Shown piece by piece: positions 16,733 through 25,020 of a stretch of 64,000 nucleotides of DNA. Under the pieces are notes generated by a model that did not search any database, had not been told where the DNA came from, and saw nothing but the letters and a program-made list of their open reading frames with translations. Origin of the DNA: Candidatus Zymogenaceae bacterium (GTDB lineage Bacteria; Desulfobacterota; Zymogenia; Zymogenales; Zymogenaceae); the NCBI GenBank assembly GCA_016931225.1, contig JAFGFE010000026.1, positions 75,499-139,498 on the forward strand. The letters run 5' to 3'. Position 1 is the stretch's first letter. Every line of letters begins with the position of its first letter. A program made the position numbers and the translations under genes.

Positions 16733-17794
16733 CTATTTCACCCTTCTCTCACATGTGGTCGCGTCTCTTTCCGGCTCCGACGTTACCAGCTGCCCGCACG
16801 CGGCCGACACATCGCCGCCGGCGCTTTTTCTGATTATCGCATTGATATGCGAGTCGATGAGCACCTGCTGAAACGCACCGATCGCCGTCTCCCCCGGCCT
16901 CTCAAACTCCGCGGTCGGGTACGGGTTGAACGGAATGAGGTTCACCTTGGTCTTGAGGCCCTGGATGAGCCCCGCCAGCCTTCGGGCGTCTCCCGTCGAA
17001 TCGTTGACGCCCCCCAACATTACGTATTCCAGGGTGATGCGCCTCCCCTTTTTCAAGGGATACTCCCGAAGAGATGCGAGCAGCTCCCCCAGGGGATGCG
17101 CGCGGTTTACGGGCATCAGCCGGCTTCTGGTTTCGTCGTCCGCCGCGTTGAGGGAAACGGCAAGGTTGATGAGCCGGTCTCTCCCCAGGGTCCCGATCAT
17201 CTCCGGTATGCCTGCGGTGGAGAGCGTCACCCGTCTCCATGAAAATCCGAAACCCCACTGGGCGCAGATGACGTCCAGCGCCCGGCTCACCTCCGGATAA
17301 TTGAGCAGCGGCTCCCCCATGCCCATAAAGACGATGTTCGTGATCCGCCCCCCGACATCATGAAGATATCGTTTCGCCAGGAGCACCTGCCCCAGGATCT
17401 CACAGGATGTCAGGTTCCTGAGGAAACCCATCGTCGCGGTCTGGCAGAAGCGGCATCCCAAAGAACACCCCACCTGGCTCGATACGCACAGGGTCGTCCG
17501 GGGCGGATCGAATATCAGCACCGATTCCACCTTACGGCCGTCCGTTAGGACGAGACGGAACTTGACGGCGCCGTCCGCGGCAGTCTTGACAACATCGATT
17601 GTGGGGACGTCTATCCGAGCCTGAGACGAGAGGACCTCACGAAACGACCGGGAGATATCCGACATGGCACAGATGTCCGTCTCTCCCTTCCGATAGATCC
17701 ATGAAAGGAGCTGTTTCGCCCGGTAGGGACGCTCTCCCAGCGAGACGACGAATTGTTCCATCTCTTCCGGTGTGAGACCCAGGAGGTCCCGCAT
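16733..17794 (-). CDS. rlmN: Dual-specificity RNA methyltransferase RlmN
   Basis: RlmN is a radical-SAM enzyme that methylates C2 of adenosine 2503 in 23S rRNA and of A37 in some tRNAs. The 353-residue product has the CxxxCxxC cluster motif in V-G-C-S-L-G-C-R-F-C-Q-T, the G-M-G-E-P-L-L-N-Y motif, E-Y-V-M-L-G-G-V-N-D and the C-terminal catalytic cysteine in V-S-A-A-C-G-Q-L. It follows ndk by 14 bases and is likely co-transcribed with it. Length is typical. Confidence 0.96.
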   Translation of the reverse strand: MRDLLGLTPEEMEQFVVSLGERPYRAKQLLSWIYRKGETDICAMSDISRSFREVLSSQARIDVPTIDVVKTAADGAVKFRLVLTDGRKVESVLIFDPPRTTLCVSSQVGCSLGCRFCQTATMGFLRNLTSCEILGQVLLAKRYLHDVGGRITNIVFMGMGEPLLNYPEVSRALDVICAQWGFGFSWRRVTLSTAGIPEMIGTLGRDRLINLAVSLNAADDETRSRLMPVNRAHPLGELLASLREYPLKKGRRITLEYVMLGGVNDSTGDARRLAGLIQGLKTKVNLIPFNPYPTAEFERPGETAIGAFQQVLIDSHINAIIRKSAGGDVSAACGQLVTSEPERDATTCERRVK

Positions 17795-17808
17795 GGCTCT
17801 CTCCGTTT

Positions 17809-18240
17809 TTACTCCCGCTCGTATGAGAATCTCTCAATGGCGGGAAAGAAGTACGCTGTTTCCACGGCGGCCGTTTCCGGGGCGTCGGAACCGTGAACGG
17901 TGTTGACCTCGATGGAGCTGGCATACAGTTTTCTGATGGTTCCCTCGTCGGCCTTGGCCGGATCCGTCGCCCCCATGATCTCGCGGTTTTTCGTGATGGC
18001 GCCTTCGCCTTCCAATATCAGGACGACACAGGGGCCGGAGCTCATGAAATCTGTGAGGCTTGAGAAAAACGGCTTTTCGCGGTGCACGTCGTAGAACCCC
18101 TCCGCCTCACGCTTGCTCATGTGAATCATTTTCATGGCGACGATTTTCAGGCCCTCTTCCTCGAACCGCCTGATGACATCCCCGATCACACCCTTTTTTA
18201 CTCCATCCGGCTTGATAATGGACAGCGTCCGCTCGATCAT
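17809..18240 (-). CDS. ndk: Nucleoside-diphosphate kinase
   Basis: Ndk transfers the gamma phosphate between nucleoside triphosphates and diphosphates through a phosphohistidine. The 143-residue protein carries [11 protein letters not shown] near the N terminus and active-site His116 in N-T-V-H-G-S-D-A. Typical bacterial enzymes end soon after the conserved E-x-A-Y-F-F, as here. A well-formed promoter lies about 170 bases upstream on the same strand (18412-18440). GGAGGAG precedes the ATG closely. rlmN follows immediately. Confidence 0.96.
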   Translation of the reverse strand: MIERTLSIIKPDGVKKGVIGDVIRRFEEEGLKIVAMKMIHMSKREAEGFYDVHREKPFFSSLTDFMSSGPCVVLILEGEGAITKNREIMGATDPAKADEGTIRKLYASSIEVNTVHGSDAPETAAVETAYFFPAIERFSYERE

Positions 18241-18411
18241 GATCTCCTCCTCGAGTAAATAGCGGCCGGTACGTTCGGCCTGCTGGTAACGATCCTGTAT
18301 TGTATGTGTCGTGTGATGATTTACTTCGCGCCGCTTTCACACAGAGAGAGAAAGCGGCCCGACACCCCGATTTTTTTTAAATATTTTTCTCGAATAACGA
18401 AGTAATCAATA

Positions 18412-18440
18412 ATAGTACCAACATGATACGGCCCTGTCAA
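18412..18440 (-). promoter_or_regulatory. Sigma-70-like promoter for ndk-rlmN
   Basis: On the minus strand, TTGACA is followed by a 17-base spacer and TACTAT. The start site would leave an untranslated leader of roughly 165 bases before ndk. An AT-rich stretch with a run of A (minus strand) lies in this leader. Confidence 0.7.
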
Positions 18441-18711
18441 GACCCGTCTTGATGCCGGTCTTGAACCGTTTTTCCGTGCCCGTGTATCGGTCGCTCCGAA
18501 ACCCCGGTTGACAGGACGTCCCCAATCACCCCGGACGCCTTGGAAACATATTCCGGGGCGCCTCTTTTTTTGACACCATCCACATCGAATCGTTCACAGG
18601 ACCCGCGATTCGGGCATTCTCACATGATGCAACACCGGATGCCGAGGATCGTTTCGCATATCTCACGGCAGCATTGGATGTTTTCGTTGCATTCCCGACA
18701 AAAGTGTGTTT

Positions 18712-18737
18712 AAAATGTGTGTACATTTTGATATACT
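18712..18737 (+). promoter_or_regulatory. Palindromic operator over the promoter of the double-receiver gene
   Basis: AAAATGT, four bases, ACATTTT form a perfect 7-bp inverted repeat at 18712-18729. A good -10 box, TATACT, begins three bases later at 18732, and the palindrome occupies the spacer/-35 position, so a bound regulator would block or recruit polymerase. The rest of the 600-base gap (18241-18711) has the ndk promoter, a possible hairpin near 18530-18570 followed by seven T, and no gene I can support. Confidence 0.55.
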
Positions 18738-18845
18738 GACGAAGAAGTTTTATCTATTTCACCACTCATTCATCCGGGGAGCGGCGGAATGTCCGGATGA
18801 TGCATATTTTCCTGTACTTCCGATGAAACGAAGAGAGAGGCGTAC

Positions 18846-19655
18846 ATGAACATTCTTGTGGTAGACGACGATCAGTCGATTCGTGATTATCTCGAGAAGG
18901 CCCTGAAAGATATGGGGCATTCCGTTACGGTTGTCTCCGACGGCTACGACGCCATCGATTACGCCCGAGAGCATGACGTCAATCTGGCCTACATCGACAT
19001 CAGCATGCCGGGCATCGACGGATTTGAGACCCTCAAGCGACTCAGGGAGATCGATCCGAAGATATCCGGGGTCATGATCAGCGGGCAAAGCGTCGAAAAA
19101 ATCACGGACGCCCCCCTGGAGAGCGGCATCTATGTGTGCATGAACAAGCCCTTTTCTTTAGAGGAAATCGAGGAAATCAACACCTCTTTTGAAGACGTCA
19201 AGGGGCCGCTCGAGTTCATCTACGAAAACCCTTATGGACTTGACCTGGTGAGAATATCCAGCGCGGGGATTCTGGTTGCCGACGACGAAGAGGAGATCGT
19301 CAGCATCATCACAGAAAGCCTCGAGGAGGACGGCTTTACCAACATCGACCCCGCCTATGACGGCAGGGAGGCAATCGAGCTCTTCAATGAGAAGCGTCAC
19401 GATGTCGTCATCGTCGATATCGTCATGCCCCACAAGAGCGGTATCGAGTTGCTCCGCCACGTAAAGGCGTTGTCATCCCATTCGCAGGTCATCATCATCA
19501 CCGCCAACGCGGACAAGGACTCGGCCGTACTGGCCCTGAAGCTGGGGGCGTATGATTTTATCGAAAAGCCTTTGACCCTCGACGTGCTTACCCGCATTAC
19601 CCGGCGGGCGGTGGAAAAGAAGCTCCTCCTGGACGAACAGAACATGTCCGTATAA
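18846..19655 (+). CDS. Tandem two-receiver response regulator
   Basis: The 269-residue protein has two complete CheY-like receiver domains. The first (residues 1-118) has the pocket V-V-D-D-D-Q and phosphoacceptor Asp51 in A-Y-I-D-I-S-M-P, with Lys in C-M-N-K-P-F. The second (about 140-262) has V-A-D-D-E-E-E and Asp191 in V-I-V-D-I-V-M-P, with Lys in F-I-E-K-P-L. There is no DNA-binding or enzymatic output domain. Such proteins usually act through protein-protein contacts or as phosphate sinks. No kinase gene is adjacent. A promoter with a palindromic operator lies about 110 bases upstream. Confidence 0.88.
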   Translation: MNILVVDDDQSIRDYLEKALKDMGHSVTVVSDGYDAIDYAREHDVNLAYIDISMPGIDGFETLKRLREIDPKISGVMISGQSVEKITDAPLESGIYVCMNKPFSLEEIEEINTSFEDVKGPLEFIYENPYGLDLVRISSAGILVADDEEEIVSIITESLEEDGFTNIDPAYDGREAIELFNEKRHDVVIVDIVMPHKSGIELLRHVKALSSHSQVIIITANADKDSAVLALKLGAYDFIEKPLTLDVLTRITRRAVEKKLLLDEQNMSV

Positions 19656-19816
19656 TCGAAAAACACATTCGTCTCTCCCGACGTGCCGTCGCCGGCGAAT
19701 ACACGCCGCGACACACAAGAAGCGTCATCCGCTTCGGCCGTATCGTCGTCGTCCGTGATCGAACGACGAGGCATTTGTCCCGACGTCGGGCTGCTTATAT
19801 CAAGAAACCAGGAAAC

Positions 19817-19854
19817 GGGGTGTCTGCGTATGTCGCACACACCCCAAACTTTTT
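19817..19854. terminator. Probable terminator between convergent genes
   Basis: GGGGTGTCTGCG and CGCACACACCCC pair with one mismatch around a 5-base loop, followed on the plus strand by AAACTTTTT. It lies between the double-receiver gene and the convergent dehydrogenase gene, and may serve both. Confidence 0.6.
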
Positions 19855-19888
19855 GTCTCCCGGACGCCCCCGCCGCCGTTTTCTTCCC

Positions 19889-21094
19889 CTACATGTGGGT
19901 CAGGGCTATCTTGACCGCCCGGTGTTCCCCCTTTTTGAAAAACACGTCGATGGCCTTTCGGTATTCCTCCATCGGAAAGGTATGGGTGAGAAAACCGGTG
20001 AAATCCAGCGCCCCCTCCCGATAGAGCGTCAGCGCCACGTCAAAGGAGCTCATCTGTCCTCCGCGAAATGTCTCCATCCCGTGACAGTCTATCCCTTTAA
20101 CTTCCACCTCCTGATACCATACGGGGGAATAATCGAGACGCTTCGGGGAAAAATTGATCCCCACCAGGACGACGGTGCCCTCACCCCGAACCCACCGGAG
20201 GGCGTCGGCCAGGGTGCCGTCGTTGCCGACGGTATCGTAGATGACGTCGAAACCGCCGATGATCATCCTGTTGCCGAAGGGCGCATCGAAAAGCTTACCC
20301 CCGGTGATATCCGCCACCTCCCGGTACACATCCCTTCCTGTAATAACGCCGGCGGCTCCCAGTTTTTCCGCCAGCTCCGTCTGGTGGGGATACCGGGACA
20401 CGATATAGACCTCGACGTCGGGGACCAGGGCCTTCAGCACCGCAAGCATGTTCAGCCCGATGGAGCCGGCGCCGACGACGAGCACCCGCTCCCCCGGCTC
20501 AGGGAGCCGCTTGAGGGCGGCCCGCACCGAGCAGGCGGTTGGCTCGATAAGAATGGCGTCTTCATCCGGTATGTCGTCCTCTATCTTCACAAGCTGGGAG
20601 GTATGGGCCACCATGAAGTCGGAAAAGCCTCCCCCCTGGTTCAGGGGCAACCCCTCGGCCCCCGGCTTCTCGCACAACAGGTAGTTCCCCTTTTCGCACT
20701 GGGGACACATCGGGTCCGTCTCCTTCTGGTGGCAGCTCGGCCAGTCGATCTTCAGGATCACCCGGTCTCCGGTCTTGAAATTCCGGACGCCTTCTCCGAC
20801 CTCCACGATCTCCCCCACCATCTCGTGGCCGATAAATTTCCGGGGTATCGATGGAATCGCCGCCGGGGCGACCTTCGGGGCTATCTCCAGGAACATGAAG
20901 TGCACGTCGGACCCGCACAGACCGCACATCCTGTTTTTTATCCGCACCCAGTTCGGGCCCGGAAGCTCCGGGTCCGGGACCTCCCCGTAGGTGACCGGAG
21001 AGATAACGGAAAGCGGAGCGTTCTTCCAGAAGGCGCTGAGCGCCTTTATCATAACAATCTTCTTTATATCCGGCTCAAAGTACAACCCTTTCAT
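19889..21094 (-). CDS. Zinc-dependent medium-chain dehydrogenase
   Basis: A 401-residue MDR-family alcohol/sorbitol/threonine-type dehydrogenase. Catalytic zinc ligands fit C-G-L-C-G-S-D-V-H and G-H-E-M-V-G-E; the structural zinc lobe is D-P-M-C-P-Q-C-E-K-G-N-Y-L-L-C, with an extra upstream Cys. The Rossmann motif V-V-G-A-G-S-I-G-L-N binds NAD(P). The substrate is not clear. The frame is open to 21298, but the extension overlaps the divergent PHP gene's 5' end; ATG 21094 has AAAGGA upstream and starts at a normal family N terminus. It is divergent from the PHP gene over a 170-base region. Confidence 0.85.
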   Translation of the reverse strand: MKGLYFEPDIKKIVMIKALSAFWKNAPLSVISPVTYGEVPDPELPGPNWVRIKNRMCGLCGSDVHFMFLEIAPKVAPAAIPSIPRKFIGHEMVGEIVEVGEGVRNFKTGDRVILKIDWPSCHQKETDPMCPQCEKGNYLLCEKPGAEGLPLNQGGGFSDFMVAHTSQLVKIEDDIPDEDAILIEPTACSVRAALKRLPEPGERVLVVGAGSIGLNMLAVLKALVPDVEVYIVSRYPHQTELAEKLGAAGVITGRDVYREVADITGGKLFDAPFGNRMIIGGFDVIYDTVGNDGTLADALRWVRGEGTVVLVGINFSPKRLDYSPVWYQEVEVKGIDCHGMETFRGGQMSSFDVALTLYREGALDFTGFLTHTFPMEEYRKAIDVFFKKGEHRAVKIALTHM

Positions 21095-21263
21095 GTACCG
21101 TATCCTTTCTTCCGGTAAAATCTGTCTTTTGACCGTTATAACACGCGCCGGGCATCGAGAAAAGTCATTTTTCTCCCGGTTTCGGGTACGCAATTTGGCT
21201 TTGATTTTACGCCCCGGCGTGATAGTATTGACTCTTTGGCCTGTATAATTCGATGTGTTTGTC

Positions 21264-21866
21264 ATGTCATATCTCAAGGGGAACCTCCACATCCACACCC
21301 TCTATTCCGACGGCCATTTCGAGCCTCGTGATATGGCCGGGTTCTATCGCGACCTGGGGTTTGATTTCATCGCCGTCACCGACCACGAGTACATGGTGAA
21401 GCAGGCCTATTTCGACCTGTTTCCCCTGGAAGTCCCCGGCATTATGATCTTCGAGGGGATAGAGCTGGAGCCGGTCTACATCTATTACCATCACACGCTC
21501 CAGATCAAGGGCGAGAATGAGGTGCTCCACGTCCTGTGCCACCCCGACTCCTACCGCATCAGCATCCGGGAGGTGAACAAGCGCATCGCCCTCTTCAATG
21601 AAAACGGACCGGGGAAGATCGACGCCGTCGAGGTGACCAACAAGGGATTTTACACGAAGTTTTACGACACCGACGAGATACCGCTCCCCAAAATCGCCTC
21701 CGACGACGCCCACGACGAACACTCCTGCGGCCTAACCTGGATCGAGGTGAACGCTATTCGGGAAAAGGACGCCATCCTCCGGGCCGTCAAAGCCGGTGAT
21801 TTCGAGCTCGGTTTTATCTCGGGAAAGAGAAGACGGAAAAAGGTATCGGTCGTCTCCGGCGGCTGA
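21264..21866 (+). CDS. PHP-domain metal-dependent phosphoesterase
   Basis: A 200-residue stand-alone PHP protein. All four metal motifs are present: L-H-I-H-T-L-Y-S-D-G, V-T-D-H-E-Y-M, V-L-C-H-P-D and A-S-D-D-A-H. Such proteins hydrolyse small phosphate esters or nucleotides; the substrate here is unknown. A TATAAT box at 21244-21249 implies transcription from about 21256, which excludes the GTG at 21255 and leaves only a very short leader before ATG 21264. A terminator follows at 21987-22013. Confidence 0.85.
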   Translation: MSYLKGNLHIHTLYSDGHFEPRDMAGFYRDLGFDFIAVTDHEYMVKQAYFDLFPLEVPGIMIFEGIELEPVYIYYHHTLQIKGENEVLHVLCHPDSYRISIREVNKRIALFNENGPGKIDAVEVTNKGFYTKFYDTDEIPLPKIASDDAHDEHSCGLTWIEVNAIREKDAILRAVKAGDFELGFISGKRRRKKVSVVSGG

Positions 21867-21986
21867 CATGCAGGGTCGTCCCTTCGATCGGGCGGTTCCA
21901 CCCCTCCACCCCCAAACACCTCAGAATCCCCACACCGCATCCCTGGGGAGTCACAGCCACCGCTATAATGGCTCCAGGCGCTGCCT

Positions 21987-22013
21987 GCCCCCGCACCCGG
22001 GGGGCCGTTTTTT
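21987..22013 (+). terminator. Intrinsic terminator after the PHP gene
   Basis: GCCCCC pairs with GGGGGC across a 7-base loop and is followed by CG and six T. It lies about 120 bases after the PHP stop, just before the end of the convergent gene. Confidence 0.75.
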
Positions 22014-22016
22014 CTA

Positions 22017-22607
22017 TCACCCGCAGTCGTAATTTCTGCCGGTGTTCTCCTGACCGCCCTCAAAGGGAGACGCGCCCTTCACAAAAAGCATCAGCACATC
22101 CCCGGACGAGAGTGTCGGCATATCGGTGAAAGAGACGGTTCTGTGGGCGTAGTCGATGATCACCGGCCGGTCGAGGCACGTTACGCTTCCATCCCGGTCG
22201 ACAACGGCGGCGTCGCACCGCACACCACCGTCCACGGGCCGCGCCGTGGTGAAATTCAAAGACGCCCCCTTCTCGACCGTCACCGTGAGCGATGCGACAT
22301 CCGTACCGATTGCCATATCCGGCTCGTAGCAGCGGACATCGCTTCCCTCTGTGATACTCAGGGCGCAGCAGTCCGCGAAGAGGCGGGGGTTTTCTTGAGG
22401 ATCGAGGCCCGCTATAAAGCCGATATCCGTCAGATCTCGGGAGACGTCCTTCGGGAGTCCGTCGAGGTTTACCACCCGGAGGGACGGCGGCCCCTCCTGG
22501 GAGAAGCCGAGGGCCGCAGGGAAGAACGCCATAAGAGTCACCGCCACAGTCCGGGCGAGCCGACCGGCACGGCGCATCATGTTTTCAGCTTTTGTGGAAT
22601 CGATCAT
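22017..22607 (-). CDS. Exported protein of unknown function
   Basis: A 196-residue protein with a signal peptide: basic R-R-A-G-R-L-A-R, hydrophobic T-V-A-V-T-L-M-A-F-F-P-A-A-L-G and probable cleavage near F-S-Q. The mature part has six cysteines (C-C-A-L-S, V-R-C-Y, G-V-R-C-D, V-T-C-L and near the C terminus Y-D-C-G), suggesting disulfides outside the cytoplasm. No known domain was recognised. ATG 22607 is chosen because GGAG precedes it and the signal peptide then sits at the N terminus; the open frame extends further to 22700. It stands alone on the minus strand. Confidence 0.6.
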   Translation of the reverse strand: MIDSTKAENMMRRAGRLARTVAVTLMAFFPAALGFSQEGPPSLRVVNLDGLPKDVSRDLTDIGFIAGLDPQENPRLFADCCALSITEGSDVRCYEPDMAIGTDVASLTVTVEKGASLNFTTARPVDGGVRCDAAVVDRDGSVTCLDRPVIIDYAHRTVSFTDMPTLSSGDVLMLFVKGASPFEGGQENTGRNYDCG

Positions 22608-22853
22608 CGTCTCGCTCCGGAATGAAAAATCCGCCTGCCGTTCGTCCCCCGCTCTCCGCATCCCCCCAACCGTTATACCCGTTCTTCTCCCATAAGACAT
22701 CTTCTTTTGGGCGATGCGGGGACTGTGCCCTCTATATCACATGACGAGAGGCGAAATCAAGAGGCAAAACCGAAGGGTGGTGCACAAAAAAGACGGGCGG
22801 TGCTTCTTGTCGCGCCGCCCGTCTTGTTTCTATTCTCTTCCTTTTTTGTGCCG

Positions 22854-23336
22854 TCAGACCTTCTCGAAGTACTCGATGTCGGTGATCATGGCGTCCCGCT
22901 TGTCATCCGGCGCCCACTTCGGTTTCACCCGATCACCCCGCTTCACCGTGTCCCCGGGGATACGGTGCAGAAGCTTCGTGTCCGCGCCGTCCAGCTTGAT
23001 GAGCGCCATGGTATAGGGGATCTCCAGCATGGGACAGAACTTTTTGAAGTACTCCTCCTCGTAGTTGACCACCGTGAACTCCTCCACCACGCCTTCCGGG
23101 CCCACCTCCACCAGCTCCGTGATCTTCGTGAAATCCCGCTCGCACCGGGAGCGGGGCGGCACGAAGACCTTGTGGCACGTGTCGCACCGGGCGCCCAGGA
23201 TTTTTTTCTCATCCCTCAGGGCGATGAGGGCCTCGGAGAGAAAGAGTCCCGCAAAATAGCGGTACGGGATACTCATCAGTCCCCGCTTTCCGAAACAGTC
23301 TTTCTGATCCAGCGGAAGTTTTTCTGCTGTATACAT
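22854..23336 (-). CDS. DUF35 OB-fold protein with degenerate zinc ribbon
   Basis: A 160-residue protein of the DUF35 group that partners thiolase-fold enzymes. The rubredoxin-like ribbon keeps its first knuckle (A-R-C-D-T-C) but the second reads S-R-C-E-R-D, so the last Cys is missing and zinc binding is doubtful. An OB-fold (about residues 75-155) follows, with E-F-T-V-V-N-Y, P-Y-T-M-A-L-I-K-L-D-G-A and G-D-R-V-K-P-K-W. It is the last gene of the four-gene operon. In known pairs the OB-fold protein closes the acyl-CoA active site; that role here is inference. Confidence 0.85.
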   Translation of the reverse strand: MYTAEKLPLDQKDCFGKRGLMSIPYRYFAGLFLSEALIALRDEKKILGARCDTCHKVFVPPRSRCERDFTKITELVEVGPEGVVEEFTVVNYEEEYFKKFCPMLEIPYTMALIKLDGADTKLLHRIPGDTVKRGDRVKPKWAPDDKRDAMITDIEYFEKV

Positions 23337-23351
23337 TATTCTCTCCTCTCT

Positions 23352-23834
23352 TTACTCTTTATCATCGGCCAGAACAAAACCCTCGAGGTCCGACGGGGTG
23401 GCCTTCCGATCCTCACTCCAGACCGGCACCACCTTCTTGCCGGGGGCCAGCTTCTCCGGATCGTGCTCCAGGCAGAAGTGGAAGAAGCCGCCGCCGCTGG
23501 GCTGGGCCACGATCAGCGTGGTGTACGGCACCGGGCGCATCTCCCCGGTCAGGGGGTTGACGGTCGGAAAGTGAACCACGTCGAAGGTGGCGATGTATCC
23601 ATAGTCGTCCAGCTTCACCCACTCGGTCGGCTCCTCGAAGCACTTCGGACAGACGATCTTCGGGGGAAACATGATGTTCTGACACTTCCCGCAGCGGTTG
23701 CCCCACAGCTCCTTGTCTTTCAGCTTATTAAGCATATGTCCCATGATGGGACCCGTGGCGAAAGTGCCGGGGATGCCCATCTCGTATCTGATCTCGACGA
23801 TTTCTCGCCCCTGTTTATCTGTTTTGGTACCCAT
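23352..23834 (-). CDS. DUF35 OB-fold protein with intact zinc ribbon
   Basis: A 160-residue DUF35 protein. The zinc ribbon is complete: C-G-K-C, eleven residues, then C-P-K-C (R-C-G-K-C-Q-N-I-M-F-P-P-K-I-V-C-P-K-C). The OB-fold follows with Y-G-Y-I-A-T-F-D-V-V-H-F, P-Y-T-T-L-I-V-A-Q and G-K-K-V-V-P-V-W. ATG 23834 has AGGAG at a good distance; an open extension reaches 24110 but overlaps the thiolase gene. It lies 16 bases downstream of the first thiolase-fold gene, probably its structural partner. Confidence 0.85.
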   Translation of the reverse strand: MGTKTDKQGREIVEIRYEMGIPGTFATGPIMGHMLNKLKDKELWGNRCGKCQNIMFPPKIVCPKCFEEPTEWVKLDDYGYIATFDVVHFPTVNPLTGEMRPVPYTTLIVAQPSGGGFFHFCLEHDPEKLAPGKKVVPVWSEDRKATPSDLEGFVLADDKE

Positions 23835-23850
23835 GGGTAACGCTCCTTTC

Positions 23851-25020
23851 CTATTTGTCCGGCCTGTTTTTGCCCAGAAGCAACAGCACCGTCCAGAAGG
23901 TGCCCCCGAATCCTGATGCCAGGGCGAGATCCACTTCCTTCGGTACCTGGTGATCCCCGGCGTTCCCCCGTATCTGCAGCGCCGCCTCGGCGACCCTGAC
24001 GATGGCGGTGGCCCCGATGGAATTTGAGGAGACCACCCCCCCCGATGGATTGAGCGGGAACTTCCCGTCGATGGCGAAATCTCCGTTGAGCACCATATCG
24101 ATCTGCTCACCGTTTTCTAACATCAAGAACTTCCCGATCCAGTCCAACGCCCACCAGCTCTGGGGGTCGTACATCTCGAAGACCCCTATCTGTTTGATGG
24201 GATTGATGATGCCGTTTCTCGCATACAGCACCCGGGCCGCCTCGCCGTGGGTATCCAGGTCTCCGATGTTGACCAGGTCAAACGTCTCCTGCCGGTGGAC
24301 GGTGACATGATCGTGCACCCAGACCGGCTTCTGGGGGAGTTTTTTGGCCTGTTCTTCCGATGAAAAGAGCACGGCGCAGGCGCCGTTGGACTCGGGACAC
24401 ATGTGAAGGAGCCTGAGCGGCCACGCCAGCACCCTCGATTCCAGGACGTCCTGTCTGGTGATGTCGATCCTGAGATGGGCCTTGAAGTTCTTCCGGGCGT
24501 TCTGGGCCATGAGCACGCGAAGCTCGGCCGCCGCCTGGTTGGCGGGCTCGCCGAATTTGTTCATCATTATCACGCCCTGGGTGCCCGTGATGGCGCCGGT
24601 CTGTATCTCCCGCTCCCAGAGGGGGTCGGCCATGTTCGTGATGCCGGTGGTGGTCATTCCCTCTTCCTGTTTTTCCCATCCGATGGCCAGCACGTTTTCA
24701 TACATGCCCGACGCCACCAGATGGTCCGCCGAGCAGGCAATGGTCGCCCCGGTGGTGCCGCCGGTGGTAATGCGATAGCCCGATTTTCCATAGGCGCCGT
24801 CCCCCAGGACGTGCCACAGGTCCGGCTGGTGTATCCCCTCGAAGAGCTCCATGTTTCCGTGTACGATACAATCGATATCCTTCAAATCTATCCGGGAATC
24901 CGCCAGGACCTCCTCGACGGCCTCGCTGACCAGTTCCATCATGTTAACATCTTCCCGGTGTCCCCGGTGCCTGGTCTGGCCGATCCCGGTGATTGCAACG
25001 TTTCTCATCCGTTTGGTCAT
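23851..25020 (-). CDS. Thiolase-fold (SCP2/Ltp2-like) protein lacking the nucleophilic cysteine
   Basis: A 389-residue protein of the lipid-transfer-type thiolase group. By eye alignment, the loop that holds the thiolase nucleophile (V-E-A-A-C-S-S-G) reads I-T-T-G-G-T-T-G, so Gly replaces Cys; a Cys found five residues after the G-T-T-G loop is not in the equivalent position. The C-terminal G-H-P loop reads V-S-S-N-S-I-G-A-T. Ordinary thiolysis therefore looks unlikely; acyl-CoA aldolases such as Ltp2 share the fold without the Cys. Its start overlaps the stop of the upstream thiolase-fold gene (TGATG). The true reaction is unknown. Confidence 0.85.
   Translation of the reverse strand: MTKRMRNVAITGIGQTRHRGHREDVNMMELVSEAVEEVLADSRIDLKDIDCIVHGNMELFEGIHQPDLWHVLGDGAYGKSGYRITTGGTTGATIACSADHLVASGMYENVLAIGWEKQEEGMTTTGITNMADPLWEREIQTGAITGTQGVIMMNKFGEPANQAAAELRVLMAQNARKNFKAHLRIDITRQDVLESRVLAWPLRLLHMCPESNGACAVLFSSEEQAKKLPQKPVWVHDHVTVHRQETFDLVNIGDLDTHGEAARVLYARNGIINPIKQIGVFEMYDPQSWWALDWIGKFLMLENGEQIDMVLNGDFAIDGKFPLNPSGGVVSSNSIGATAIVRVAEAALQIRGNAGDHQVPKEVDLALASGFGGTFWTVLLLLGKNRPDK

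Noticed and set aside
18526-18726. 66-residue minus-strand frame in the gap before the double-receiver gene
   Set aside because: It overlaps the palindromic promoter and has no ribosome site or motif.
19775-21118. 447-residue plus-strand frame opposite the zinc dehydrogenase
   Set aside because: The minus strand has clear dehydrogenase motifs; the antisense frame has none and is His/Arg/Asp biased.
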